A DNA stretch of 51,821 nucleotides from Streptomyces sp. JJ38 (GCF_019303475.1 NZ_JABLSI010000037.1:1-51821); one strand, 5' to 3'; shown: positions 31,307 to 40,150, counted from the stretch's first letter. The notes: generated by a model from the letters alone, not told the origin. Translations and numbers: made by a program.

Positions 31307-31328
31307 CGCGGGGGGAGGGGGCCGCCGC

Positions 31329-32552
31329 TCAGCGACGGTCCAGTGCCACCCCGCCCAGGGTGCCGCCCGCTCCCGCGCCCGTCAGCTCGCGCCACCAGGC
31401 GTCCAGCTCGGCTTCGCCCATCGCGGACCAGTCGGGCGTCTCCTGCACCTGGGCCCGGCCCAGCCGGCGGCCCAGGGCCACCATGGCCCGGCCGACCGCG
31501 GTGCGGTCCGCGTCGTAGGCGCCGGTGACCGCCGGCCAGTCGTCCCCGGCCCGCCAGGCCGCCTCCAGGGCGGTGGCGTCCTGGAGCGCCTTGACGCTGC
31601 CGCCGCCCGTGTGCGGCCGCGCGACGGTGGCGGCGTCCCCGGTCAGCAGGACGCGGCCGGCCGCGTAGGCGGGGACCTCGACGTCGTGGATGGGCTGGGC
31701 GAACATCGTCTCGGCCGGGGAGCGCAGCAGGCACTCGGCCCAGAAGGGGGCGAACCGCCGGGTGACGAGGTCGCGCAGATACGCCGTCAGCGCCGGGCCC
31801 AGCCTGCCGGGCGGGAGGCAGGCCGCCGTCCGGGTGGCGGCGTCCGGGCCGCCGGGAGGCTCGGGCGGGGCGGCGTAGAGCACCCAGTTGACGCGGTGCC
31901 CTTCGACGGGGTCGGGGATGCGGTAGATCATGCAGTGGCCGCCGGGGAAGACCACGGTGTGGCAGTCGCCCTCGGCCCAGAGCGCCGTGTCCACGGGGGG
32001 AGAGGTGCCCCGCCAGGCGAGGTAACCGGCGTACCGGGGAGCGCCCTCCGACTCCGGGAAGAGGGCGGCGCGGACCGCCGAGCGGTAGCCGTCGGCCCCG
32101 ACGACCGCGTCGAACCGCTCGGTGCTTCCGTCGGCCAGCCGGAGCGTGGCGCCCTCGGCGTCGGGCTCGACGGCGGCGACGGCCGTACCCGAGCGGTAGC
32201 GGGCGCTCTCGGGCACCCGGCGCCGCAGCCCGCTCCACAGTGTGCCCCAGCTGTAGGCGCGGAAGTGGAAGGGCTGGGTGGCGATCGTCCGTCCCAGCGG
32301 CGCGTCCCCGTCGCGCACGCTCCACACCCGGCGGGAGATCGGCAGCCACGGCACCGCGTCGTCCACATAGCCCGCGTCCCGGAGCTCGGCGTACCGCTCC
32401 CGCTGCAGGGTGATGCCCACCCCCCGGTCCCGCAGCGCCCCGGCGGTGCGCTCGAAGACGGTGACCTGGCCGGCCCCGCCCCGCGCCACCGCCACGGCCG
32501 CGGCGCAGCCGGCGATGCTCCCGCCGACCACGGCGACGCTGCCTCCCCGCAT
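31329..32552 (-). CDS. FAD-dependent monooxygenase
   Basis: This 407-aa enzyme is a class A flavoprotein hydroxylase. It has the FAD-binding GGSIAG variant of GxGxxG (residues about 10-15), the DG motif region AVVGADGYRSAVR, and the GD motif RVLLTGDAATVARPHTGGG. Together these define the p-hydroxybenzoate-hydroxylase-like family. The PHTGGG variant and overall layout resemble the 2,6-dihydroxypyridine-hydroxylase branch. It would use NAD(P)H and O2 to hydroxylate an aromatic or polyketide substrate, which is unknown. ATG at 32552 follows a GGGAG. It stands alone and has no adjacent regulator gene. Confidence 0.88.
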   Translation of the reverse strand: MRGGSVAVVGGSIAGCAAAVAVARGGAGQVTVFERTAGALRDRGVGITLQRERYAELRDAGYVDDAVPWLPISRRVWSVRDGDAPLGRTIATQPFHFRAYSWGTLWSGLRRRVPESARYRSGTAVAAVEPDAEGATLRLADGSTERFDAVVGADGYRSAVRAALFPESEGAPRYAGYLAWRGTSPPVDTALWAEGDCHTVVFPGGHCMIYRIPDPVEGHRVNWVLYAAPPEPPGGPDAATRTAACLPPGRLGPALTAYLRDLVTRRFAPFWAECLLRSPAETMFAQPIHDVEVPAYAAGRVLLTGDAATVARPHTGGGSVKALQDATALEAAWRAGDDWPAVTGAYDADRTAVGRAMVALGRRLGRAQVQETPDWSAMGEAELDAWWRELTGAGAGGTLGGVALDRR

Positions 32553-32999
32553 TCCGCTCTCCCGTCTCGTCGTCGGGCCGGCGGTCGCTGGTCCCGGCGG
32601 CCGCGCAGATCCTAGCCGCGATCCCCAACTGCCGCACGGCGCAAGGCTGGAGGACGGTTCAGGGTGTGGCGGGGCCGGTGGGCTCGGGCTGGTGGAACGC
32701 CGCGACGACGGGCACGAACAGGCCCAGCAGGGTGAGCAGGGGTTCCCACGGAATGGAGTTTGCTGGCGCTCCCCTTGACGATCCGGACACCGGCTCCTCG
32801 AACAGCCGGGCGGCCACGGTCGGTCGGTGTCCGGGTGCGCGATCCGGCGAGCCGGCGCCGTTCAGGGGGTTCACCGAGTGGTGCCGGGCCTCGGGGGTGA
32901 GCGCCCCGACGTGGCACCGCGGGTGACGGTGCGGCTTCGATGGGTGCCGGTCGGGGCGGCCGAAATTTGTTCTTACCGAGGGGTAGGCTCCGGGCGGCT
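32553..32999. other. Intergenic region, possible small membrane-protein remnant
   Basis: No firm gene is seen. On the minus strand, 32659-32874 reads 71 codons from a GTG, with one hydrophobic stretch (PLLTLLGLFVPVVAAF), but it has no ribosome-binding site and the rest is not protein-like. The right end (about 32961-32990) is AT-richer and includes TAGGCT at 32984-32989, a possible -10 box for the diiron oxygenase unit. Confidence 0.4.
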
Positions 33000-33024
33000 C
33001 TTGCTATACGTTCTGTCTAACAAG
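33000..33024 (+). promoter_or_regulatory. 25-bp dyad, likely repressor operator
   Basis: CTTGCTATAC and GTCTAACAAG are arms of an imperfect palindrome (8 of 10 positions pair) around a 5-nt centre. The size and symmetry fit a TetR-type operator. It lies just downstream of a possible -10 box and 235 nt before the diiron oxygenase gene. No TetR gene is adjacent, so the regulator would act from elsewhere. Confidence 0.5.
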
Positions 33025-33071
33025 GGGTGGCCGCCCGGCCGCCCTCCTGTGATCCACCGGAGGTGTCGACC

Positions 33072-33095
33072 ATGGCGACGACCGCCACCGGCTGA
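33072..33095 (+). CDS. Possible seven-codon leader peptide MATTATG
   Basis: A near-perfect ribosome-binding site, GGAGGTG (33058-33064), stands 7 nt before an ATG. It opens a frame of only seven codons (Met-Ala-Thr-Thr-Ala-Thr-Gly) before TGA. This is in the leader of the diiron oxygenase operon, after the dyad. It could be a regulatory leader peptide, or the ruined start of a lost gene. Translation is likely from the strength of the site, but its purpose is unknown. Confidence 0.4.
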   Translation: MATTATG

Positions 33096-33258
33096 GGCCG
33101 CGCCGCGTCCCGCCCCGCCCCACCCCGCCCGCCGACGGCCCCCCGTCGTGTGGTGAGCCCTGCCCCCGCCTTCCGCGTCGAGTGGACGTGCCGGCCGGCA
33201 CGAACGACCCACCGGCACCGACGGACAAGGACCCACGCTCGATCCGAGGAGCACTGCC

Positions 33259-34182
33259 ATGGCCAGCAGCACCGTTCGCCCGCACGCCTCCGCGCACGAG
33301 GACCGCCCCGACGAACAGGACGTCGCGCGCCGACTGCTCGACTCCGCCGCGACGCTGGCGTACGACCCGGCCACCGAGGTGGACTGGGACACGCCGCTCG
33401 ACAAGGACTTCCACGGCGCGAGCCCCGAGTGGAGCACCCTCTACGGCACGGCTTACTGGAACGAGCTGACCGAGGCGCAGCGCCGGGAACTCACCCGCCA
33501 CGAGGCGGCCTCCGTGGCCAGCACCGGCATCTGGTTCGAGATGATCCTCCAGCAGATGGTGCTGCGCGACATCTACGCCAAGGACCCGACCGGCGCCGAG
33601 TTCCAGTGGGCGCTGACCGAGATCGCCGAGGAGTGCCGGCACTCGATCATGTTCGCCCGGGGCGCCGCCAAGCTGGAGGCTCCGCCCTACCGGCCCCACC
33701 GGGCCGTGCTGGAGCTGGGCCGGGCGTTCAAGACGCTCGCCTTCGGCGAGGCCGCCTACGCGGCGATCCTCGTGGCCGAGGAGGTCCTCGACGTCATGCA
33801 GCGCGACTGGATGCGCGACGAGCGGGTCGTGCCGTTCGTGCGGACCATCAACAACATCCATGTGGTGGAGGAGTCGCGGCACATGAAGTTCGCCCGTGAC
33901 GAGACGCGCAAGCGGCTGCGCCGCGCCGGCTGGGTGCGGCGGCAGATCAACGCGTTCGTCGTCGCCGTCGCCTCCTACTTCATCGTCACCAGCATGGTGA
34001 ACAAGAAGGTCTACGCGAACGCCGGGCTCGACTCGCAGCGGGCGATCGCCGAGGCCCGTGCCAACGAGCACCACAAGGCGATGATGCGGTCGAGCTGCTC
34101 CGGCCTCATGGAGTTCCTGGCCTCCGCCCGCCTGCTCACCAAGCCCGCGCTCGTCTTCTACAAGCGCGCCGACCTGATCTGA
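33259..34182 (+). CDS. AurF-like diiron N-oxygenase / ferritin-like oxygenase
   Basis: This 307-aa protein is a helical diiron oxygenase of the AurF/CmlI type, a family that oxidises arylamines to nitro compounds or acts in related oxygenations. Metal-ligand motifs are visible in order: Glu82 in RHEAAS, Glu121/Glu125-x-x-His128 in EIAEECRHS, and His201 with Glu204/Glu205-x-x-His208 in HVVEESRHM. The ATG at 33259 is preceded by GAGGAG about 6 nt away. A ferredoxin/reductase fusion gene follows 21 nt after its stop and could supply the electrons the diiron site needs. No amine-making genes (e.g. pabA/B type) are near. The substrate is unknown and may be a lipid or fatty acid rather than an arylamine. 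Confidence 0.85.
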   Translation: MASSTVRPHASAHEDRPDEQDVARRLLDSAATLAYDPATEVDWDTPLDKDFHGASPEWSTLYGTAYWNELTEAQRRELTRHEAASVASTGIWFEMILQQMVLRDIYAKDPTGAEFQWALTEIAEECRHSIMFARGAAKLEAPPYRPHRAVLELGRAFKTLAFGEAAYAAILVAEEVLDVMQRDWMRDERVVPFVRTINNIHVVEESRHMKFARDETRKRLRRAGWVRRQINAFVVAVASYFIVTSMVNKKVYANAGLDSQRAIAEARANEHHKAMMRSSCSGLMEFLASARLLTKPALVFYKRADLI

Positions 34183-34203
34183 CCGAGCGAGCTGACGAGT
34201 CCC

Positions 34204-35913
34204 ATGGCCTTCGCCATCACCCAGACCTGCTGCAACGACGCCACCTGTGTGTCCGTGTGCCCGGTCAACTGCATCCACCCCACGCCCGAGGAACGGGCCT
34301 TCGGCAGCACCGAGATGCTGCACATCGACCCCAGGGCGTGCATCGACTGCGGGGCCTGCGCGGACGCCTGCCCGGTGGACGCCGTCGTCCCCGTGGACCG
34401 GCTGAGCCCCGCGCAGAAGGAGTACGCGGACATCAACGCCGCGTATTTCTCCGCCGGTTCGGACGCGTCGGAGGGCGCCGAGCCGCCGGACGCGCCGCCG
34501 GCGGGGGCGCAGGAGCACCGCCCGAACTTCCACGCCTGGGGCAAGCCGGTCTTCGACCGGGTCCTGCCGTCCGACTTCCCGCCCCTCCGCGTCGCCGTCG
34601 TGGGCACCGGCCCCGCCGGGATGTACGCGGCGGAGGACCTCCTCCTGCACACCGGCGCCGAGGTGACGCTCGTGGACCGGCTGCCCGTCGCGGGCGGTCT
34701 CGTCCGCTACGGCGTGGCGCCGGACCACCCGGGGACGAGGAAGGTGGGGGAGACCTTCGCCCGCTTCCACCGCCACCCCAGGGTCCGGATGCATCTCGGG
34801 GTCGAGGTCGGCCGGGACGTCACCCCCGCGGAACTGGCCGCGCACCACGACGCCGTCATCTACGCCGTGGGCGCCTCCACCGACCGGCGCCTGCACATCC
34901 CGGGCGAGGAGCGGCCGGGCAGCGTCTCGGCCACCACCTTCGTCGCCTGGTACAACGCCCATCCCGACGTCGCCCCCGACGCCGTCGACCTGTCCGCAGA
35001 GCGCGTCGTGGTCGTCGGCAACGGCAATGTCGCGCTCGATGTCGCCCGCATCCTGGTCTCCGACCCCGAGGCCCTGGCCGCGACCGACATCGCCGACCAC
35101 GCCCTGGCCGCCCTGCGCGGCAGCCGGGTGCGCGAGGTGGTGCTGCTCGGGCGGCGCGGGCCGGAGGACGTGGCCTGTACCCGGTCCGAACTGCTGGCCC
35201 TGCGGCATCTGCCGGGGGTGCGGCTCGTCGTGGACGACCACGACGAGCGGGTCGGCGCGGCCTTCGACGCGGCGGGCGCGCGGGACAAGGCCGCGGTGCT
35301 GCGCGACGTGGAACGGGAGCGGGTGGACTGGTCGGCTCCGCCGGGGCCGGGGCGGCGCATCGTCTTCCGCTTCCACTCGGCCCCGCTGGCGGCGCTCGGT
35401 GAGGACGGGCTGCGCGCGGTGCGCACCGCGGACGGCGCGGGGGAACGGGAGATTCCGGCCGGGCTGCTGCTGCGCGCCATCGGCTACCGGGGCGTGGGCG
35501 TCAGCGGGCTGCCGTTCGACGAGGCCGCGGGTACCGTCCCGCACGAGCGCGGCCGGGTGACGGGTCATCCGGGCACCTATGTCGTCGGCTGGATCAAGCG
35601 CGGGCCCTCGGGCGGCATCGGGGCCAACCGGACGTGTGCCGCCGAGACGGTCGGCACGCTGCTCGCGGACGCCGCAGCCGGAGCGCTGCCCACGCCGGCC
35701 GGCGGGGCCAGGGCGTTCCAGCGGCTCGCGCGGCGGCGCAGCCGTCACCTCGTCGACGCCCGCGGTCAGGCCGCGATCGAGCGGGCGGAGACCTCCCGGG
35801 GCCGGCGTGACGGGCGTCCCCGCGTCAAGCTGGCCACGGTGGAGGAGCTGGTGGCCACCGCCCGTGGCGGCCCACTGGCACCGCTGCGGCGCCGGGTGCG
35901 CACCCCGTCCTGA
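34204..35913 (+). CDS. Ferredoxin / ferredoxin-NADP reductase fusion (FprB type)
   Basis: This 569-aa protein joins a ferredoxin (residues 1-~75) to an adrenodoxin-reductase-like flavoprotein. Cys9, Cys15, Cys19 and Cys23 and the motif C46-x2-C49-x2-C52-x3-C56-P indicate two clusters, probably one 3Fe-4S or 4Fe-4S and one 4Fe-4S. The reductase has FAD motif VAVVGTGPAGMYAAEDLL, the GGLVRYGVAPDHPGTRKV segment typical of the family, and NADPH motif VVVVGNGNVALDVARIL. It moves electrons from NADPH via FAD to the iron-sulfur clusters. The likely acceptor is the adjacent diiron oxygenase. An ATG starts 21 nt after that gene, with GAGCGAGC only weakly resembling a ribosome-binding site. Confidence 0.92.
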   Translation: MAFAITQTCCNDATCVSVCPVNCIHPTPEERAFGSTEMLHIDPRACIDCGACADACPVDAVVPVDRLSPAQKEYADINAAYFSAGSDASEGAEPPDAPPAGAQEHRPNFHAWGKPVFDRVLPSDFPPLRVAVVGTGPAGMYAAEDLLLHTGAEVTLVDRLPVAGGLVRYGVAPDHPGTRKVGETFARFHRHPRVRMHLGVEVGRDVTPAELAAHHDAVIYAVGASTDRRLHIPGEERPGSVSATTFVAWYNAHPDVAPDAVDLSAERVVVVGNGNVALDVARILVSDPEALAATDIADHALAALRGSRVREVVLLGRRGPEDVACTRSELLALRHLPGVRLVVDDHDERVGAAFDAAGARDKAAVLRDVERERVDWSAPPGPGRRIVFRFHSAPLAALGEDGLRAVRTADGAGEREIPAGLLLRAIGYRGVGVSGLPFDEAAGTVPHERGRVTGHPGTYVVGWIKRGPSGGIGANRTCAAETVGTLLADAAAGALPTPAGGARAFQRLARRRSRHLVDARGQAAIERAETSRGRRDGRPRVKLATVEELVATARGGPLAPLRRRVRTPS

Positions 35914-35916
35914 GAC

Positions 35917-35996
35917 CGGCGGTGCCCGGAAGGCATGGGGGCCGGGCACCGCCGCGCCGTCACCGCCGCCGCGACCGGACTCCGGTGGCGGTGACG
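35917..35996. terminator. Double hairpin between convergent genes
   Basis: Two hairpins lie between the convergent reductase and glucosidase stops. The first has a 13-bp stem (CGGCGGTGCCCGG at 35917-35929 with 35942-35954, 12-nt loop). The second has a 10-bp stem (CGTCACCGCC at 35958-35967 with 35987-35996) that continues into an inner 5-bp stem (35974-35978 with 35982-35986). They likely block read-through from both sides. Confidence 0.8.
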
Positions 35997-36035
35997 TCCG
36001 CGGCGATCCGGTGCCGCCCCGGGGAGCCCTCACTC

Positions 36036-37727
36036 TCAGCGGGCGACGACCCAGGCCGTGCAGTCGGGTGGCAGCATCCCGTCCTCCAGCGGGGCGCTGC
36101 CGAGAACGACGTCGCCCTCGGGCAGGGGCGCCGGGGCGTCCCCGAAGTTCGTCGCCGAGATCCAGCCGCCCGGCCGCCGGAAGGCGAGGACCGGCCCGGT
36201 GGCGGCGTCCTCCTCCCATCGCAGCTCCTCGGAGCTCTGCAGCTTCCGGCGCAGGGCGAGCGCCTGCCGGTACAGCTCCAGCGTCGACCCCTCCGTGCCG
36301 TCCTGCGCCTCCACCGAGGCGGGGCCGAACCAGGGCGGCTGCGGTAGATGGGCGCCCGCCGGGCCGAATCCGAAGGAGGGCCCGTCCACCGTCCAGGGCA
36401 GCGGTACCCGGCAGCCGTCGCGGCCCTTGTCCCGGCCCTGCGAGCGGAGGTGCGTCGGGTCCTGGAGCGCGTCCCGGGGCAGGTCGCCCACTTCGTGCAG
36501 CCCCAGCTCCTCGCCCTGGTACAGGTAGGCGGAACCGGGCAGGGCGAGCATCAGCAGCGTGGCGGCGCGGGCCCGGCGCAGCCCGAGCGCGGTGTCGAGC
36601 GGCGGGTGCGTGCCGTCGCCGCGCAGCCAGGCGCGGCCGTCCTGCCCCAGCGGCCCGGGCACCTGGGGCAGCCCGTAGCGGGTGGCGTGGCGCACGACGT
36701 CGTGGTTGGACAGGACCCAGGTGCAGGAGGTGGCCGAGCCGGACGTGCGGGCCAGGCTCTCGTCGATCGTCCGGTGGAAGGCGGCCCGGTCCCAGCCGGC
36801 CCGCAGGAGGTCGAAGTTGAACGCCTGGCCGAGCCCCGTGGCGCTGGCGTAGCGGGCGAGCCGCCGCGGGTGCACCCACGCCTCGGCGACGGCGGTGCGG
36901 GGAGGGTCGTAGGCGTCGAAGACCTGACGCCACTCGGCGTAGATGTCGGTGACCTCGTCCCGGTCCCAGAAGGGGTGGCTGCCCTCGGCCAGGTGCGGGG
37001 CGGGCAGCTCGGCCTGTGGCGGGAGCGGCCCGGCCAGGGACTTGGCGAGGCCGTGGGCGACGTCGACACGGAAGCCGTCGACCCCGCGGTCGGCCCAGAA
37101 GCGCAGCGTGGTCAGGAAGTCGTTGCGCACCTCCCGGTTCTCCCAGTTCAGGTCGGGCTGCTCGGGGGCGAACAGGTGCAGGTACCACTGGCCGTCCGGC
37201 ACCCGTTCCCAGGCCGGGCCGCCGAAGACCGACTCCCAGTCGGAGGGCGGCAGCGCGCCGTCCGGGCCGGTGCCCTCGCGGAAGACGTAGCGGGCGCGGG
37301 CGGCCGAGCCCCTCGGGGCGGCCAGCGCCTCGAGGAACCACGGGTGCCGGTTCGAGGTGTGGTTGGGGACGATGTCGACGACGATTCTGATCCCGGCCGC
37401 GTGCAGCGTGGCGACCAGGGCGTCGAAGTCGGCCAGGGTGCCCAGCCGGGGGTCGACGTCCCGGTAGTCGTCGACGTCGTAGCCGCCGTCGGCCAGCGCC
37501 GAGGGATAGAAGGGGCACACCCACACGGCGTCGATGCCGAGCGAGACGAGATAGGGGACGCGTGACGTGATGCCCTTGAGATCGCCGACGCCGTCGCCGT
37601 CGGAGTCGGCGAAGCTGCGGGGGTAGATCTGGTACACGACGGCCTGGCGCCACCAGTCGTGGTGGGGGCGCGGGTCGGGGGTCTGCGTCCGGCCGGTGAC
37701 GCCCGGCACGGCGGGAACAGGGGGCAC
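36036..37727 (-). CDS. GH13 alpha-glucosidase / oligo-1,6-glucosidase
   Basis: This 563-aa enzyme is a glycoside hydrolase family 13 member. It begins with VVYQIYPRSFADSDGDGVGD, the mark of the alpha-glucosidase / oligo-1,6-glucosidase branch. Conserved regions are DIVPNHTS (about 118-125), GFRVDVAHG with nucleophile Asp222, AEAWV with acid/base Glu282, and LSNHDVVR with Asp343. There is no signal peptide, so it acts inside the cell on imported malto- or isomalto-oligosaccharides, releasing glucose. GTG at 37727 is chosen because GAGGAG lies 7-8 nt upstream; the open frame extends further but is not protein-like. No transporter or LacI regulator gene is adjacent. Confidence 0.92.
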   Translation of the reverse strand: MPPVPAVPGVTGRTQTPDPRPHHDWWRQAVVYQIYPRSFADSDGDGVGDLKGITSRVPYLVSLGIDAVWVCPFYPSALADGGYDVDDYRDVDPRLGTLADFDALVATLHAAGIRIVVDIVPNHTSNRHPWFLEALAAPRGSAARARYVFREGTGPDGALPPSDWESVFGGPAWERVPDGQWYLHLFAPEQPDLNWENREVRNDFLTTLRFWADRGVDGFRVDVAHGLAKSLAGPLPPQAELPAPHLAEGSHPFWDRDEVTDIYAEWRQVFDAYDPPRTAVAEAWVHPRRLARYASATGLGQAFNFDLLRAGWDRAAFHRTIDESLARTSGSATSCTWVLSNHDVVRHATRYGLPQVPGPLGQDGRAWLRGDGTHPPLDTALGLRRARAATLLMLALPGSAYLYQGEELGLHEVGDLPRDALQDPTHLRSQGRDKGRDGCRVPLPWTVDGPSFGFGPAGAHLPQPPWFGPASVEAQDGTEGSTLELYRQALALRRKLQSSEELRWEEDAATGPVLAFRRPGGWISATNFGDAPAPLPEGDVVLGSAPLEDGMLPPDCTAWVVAR

Positions 37728-37959
37728 TGCGGTCTCCTCGCTGTGCGGGACCGCGTGCGGACGCGGGAGCGGCCCGGGCTGCTCAGAGCCGATCCGCCGA
37801 CGCCGCCGGACCCCGCGGATGGGAAGCGAATCCGACGTCGGGATGGGTGGGGAACACGTCACGGTCAACGCCTGTCCGGTGCTACCCATTCCCCGTCCGC
37901 GGCACACCAGGCCGGGTCCACCCCCGTCCCCGCTCCGGCACTCACCGGGCGTCACGCTA

Positions 37960-37994
37960 TTGAGCAACGCTTAACAACGCTCTACTGTCGGCCC
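37960..37994 (+). promoter_or_regulatory. Promoter for a leaderless acyl-CoA dehydrogenase mRNA, with repeat element
   Basis: TTGAGC (37960-37965) and TACTGT (37983-37988) are 17 nt apart. Only 6 nt separate the -10 box from the ATG at 37995, and no ribosome-binding site is present, so the message should start at or next to the ATG. A direct repeat CAACGCT (37965-37971 and 37975-37981) fills the spacer, a natural place for a regulator to bind. Confidence 0.6.
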
Positions 37995-39263
37995 ATGGAC
38001 TTCACGCCCTCGCCCCGCGCCGCCGATCTGACCGCGCGGGTGGACGCCTTCATCCGCGACGAGATCGAGCCGGTCGAGGTCGGCTACCACCGCGAGGTCG
38101 CCGCCCGCCGGCACGGCGCGGGCGACGCCTGGGAACCACTGCCGCTCATCGGCGAACTGCGTGCCAGGGCCCGATCCCAGGGGCTGTGGAACCTCTTCCT
38201 GCCCGCCGGGCACGAGGGCCCCTACGCCGAGAAGTACGGCACCGACGGCGGCGCCGGGCTCAGCAACGTCGACTACGCGCCCATCGCCGAGCTGACCGGC
38301 CGCTCCTTCCTCGCCCCGCACGTGTTCAACTGCAACGCTCCCGACACCGGGAACATGGAGGTGCTGCTGCGGTACGGCACCGAGGAGCAGCGCGCCCGGT
38401 GGCTCGAACCCCTCCTCGACGGCCGGATCCGCAGCGCGTTCTGCATGACCGAGCCCGACGTGGCCTCCTCCGACGCGACGAACATGGAGCTGCGCGCCGT
38501 CGTCGAGGGCGACGAGGTCGTCGTCAACGGGCGCAAGTGGTGGGCGACGGGCATCGGCCACCCCGACTGCGAGCTCCTGGTCGTCATGGGCCTCAGCGAC
38601 CCCGGGGCGGACCGTCACCACCGCCACTCCATGGTCCTCGTACCCCGCGACGCGCCGGGGGTGAAGGTCGAACGGATGCTGCCCGCCATGGGTGTCCACG
38701 ACGAGCCCCACGGCCACGGTGAGGTGTCCTTCACCGACGTGCGGGTGCCCGTCGCCAACCTCCTCGTCGGCCCCGGCCGGGCCTTCGAGATCGCCCAGGG
38801 CCGTCTGGGCCCCGGGCGCGTCCACCACTGCATGCGCCTCGTCGGCCTGGCCGAGCACGCCCTGCGGCTCGCCTGCGAACGCGGGCTGGCCCGCACCGGG
38901 TTCGGCAAGCCGCTGATGAACCTCGGCGGAAACCGCGAGCGTGTCGCCGACGCCCGCATCGCCATCGACTCCACCCGCCTCCTCGTCCTGCACACCGCCT
39001 GGAAGCTGGACACCGCCGGGCCGCTGGGCGCCCTGAGCGAGGTCAGCCAGATCAAGGTGGCCGCGCCCAACACCGCCCAGCGGGTCATCGACTTCGCCGT
39101 GCAGGTCCACGGCGGCGCCGGCCTCTCGGACGACTTCCCCCTCGCCGCGGCCTGGACGGCGGCCCGCGCCCTGCGGCTGGCCGACGGCCCCGACGAGGTG
39201 CACCGCGCGCTCGTCGCCCGCCTGGAACTGGCCAAGTACCGGGCGGAGGGGGAGCGCCGATGA
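37995..39263 (+). CDS. Acyl-CoA dehydrogenase, ACAD10/11-like
   Basis: This 422-aa flavoenzyme is an acyl-CoA dehydrogenase family member. Visible are FCMTEPDVASSDATNM (the FAD/substrate motif around residues 153-168), NGRKWWATG, LGPGRVHHCMRLVGLAEHA, and the C-terminal QVHGGAGLSDDFPLA. The RVHHCMR and MGVHDEPHGHGEV patterns are typical of the ACAD10/ACAD11 group, whose members handle 4-hydroxyacyl-CoA via a phosphorylated intermediate. Only 4 nt of overlap join it to the SDR, and a kinase of the fitting family ends the operon. Translation is probably leaderless from the ATG at 37995. Confidence 0.9.
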   Translation: MDFTPSPRAADLTARVDAFIRDEIEPVEVGYHREVAARRHGAGDAWEPLPLIGELRARARSQGLWNLFLPAGHEGPYAEKYGTDGGAGLSNVDYAPIAELTGRSFLAPHVFNCNAPDTGNMEVLLRYGTEEQRARWLEPLLDGRIRSAFCMTEPDVASSDATNMELRAVVEGDEVVVNGRKWWATGIGHPDCELLVVMGLSDPGADRHHRHSMVLVPRDAPGVKVERMLPAMGVHDEPHGHGEVSFTDVRVPVANLLVGPGRAFEIAQGRLGPGRVHHCMRLVGLAEHALRLACERGLARTGFGKPLMNLGGNRERVADARIAIDSTRLLVLHTAWKLDTAGPLGALSEVSQIKVAAPNTAQRVIDFAVQVHGGAGLSDDFPLAAAWTAARALRLADGPDEVHRALVARLELAKYRAEGERR

Positions 39264-40120
39264 GCCGCCGCGTCCTGGTCACCGGCGGCGCCTCCGGACT
39301 CGGCGCCGCGCTCGCCGCGGGCTTCGCCCGGCAGGGCGACCGCGTCCTCGTCACCGACCGGGCCGCGGAGCCCGGCACGCTGCCCGCTACCGCCGCCTAC
39401 CAGCGGCTCGACGTCACCTCCGACGCCGACTGGGCCGCCGCCCGCACCCGGGTCGAGGAGGAGTGGGGCGGCCTCGACGTCCTCGTCAACAACGCCGGCG
39501 TCGCCGCCGGGGGCCGCATCGACGTGCTCACCCTGGAGGACTGGCGCTGGATCACCGACATCAACCTGTTCGGCGTCGTCCGCGGCTGCCGCACCTTCAC
39601 CCCCGTGCTGAAGGGCCAGCGCTCCGGCCACATCGTCAACATCGCCTCCATGGCCGGGCTCGTGCACCCGCCGGGCAGCGCCTCCTACAACGCCGTCAAG
39701 GCCGCCGTCGTCGCGCTGAGCGAGACCCTGCGCCACGAGCTGACGCCCTACGGCATCACCACGTCCGTCGTGTGCCCCTCCTACTTCCGCACCAACCTCG
39801 CCGACTCCCTGCCCGGCAGCGACCCGCTGATGGAGAAGATGGCGAGCCGGCTCATCACCCGCTCCCGGCTCGACGCGGACGCCGTGGCCGCGATCGTCCT
39901 GGAGGGCGTGCGCAAGGGCCGGGGCGTCGTCCTCACCGACCGGGCCGGGCGGCGGGCGTACTGGAGCAAGCGGCTCCTGCGGCCCCTCTACGACCGGCAG
40001 ATGCACGCCTTCGGGCGGCGCATCCACCGGGACGCCGAGGACGGCGCCGCACCGGGCACGGGCCGGACCGGGGGCGGGACCGGAAGCGGGAGAGAGAGCG
40101 GGAAACATGAGGGGCAGTGA
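39260..40120 (+). CDS. Short-chain dehydrogenase/reductase
   Basis: This 286-aa classical SDR has the cofactor motif TGGASGLG (residues about 8-15), NNAG (about 77-80), and the catalytic set Ser130, Tyr143 and Lys147 (YNAVK). An Asp after the second strand (TDRAAE) suggests preference for NAD(H). It likely oxidises a hydroxyacyl intermediate made by its operon partners. The ATG overlaps the dehydrogenase stop (ATGA). The C-terminal 25 residues are Gly/Glu-rich and probably disordered. Confidence 0.9.
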   Translation: MSRRVLVTGGASGLGAALAAGFARQGDRVLVTDRAAEPGTLPATAAYQRLDVTSDADWAAARTRVEEEWGGLDVLVNNAGVAAGGRIDVLTLEDWRWITDINLFGVVRGCRTFTPVLKGQRSGHIVNIASMAGLVHPPGSASYNAVKAAVVALSETLRHELTPYGITTSVVCPSYFRTNLADSLPGSDPLMEKMASRLITRSRLDADAVAAIVLEGVRKGRGVVLTDRAGRRAYWSKRLLRPLYDRQMHAFGRRIHRDAEDGAAPGTGRTGGGTGSGRESGKHEGQ

Positions 40121-40150
40121 CACGATCCCGTCCGTCGTCAGGAGGCCGGT

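Noticed and set aside
32659..32874. A 71-codon minus-strand frame with one hydrophobic stretch
   Set aside because: It has a GTG start without a ribosome-binding site, and only a third of it is protein-like. It is mentioned in the intergenic entry but not called as a gene.
33004..37653. A 1549-codon minus-strand open frame
   Set aside because: It crosses the antisense of the oxygenase and reductase genes and a shifted frame of the glucosidase. No family motif is seen, while the overlapping genes have full sets of motifs.
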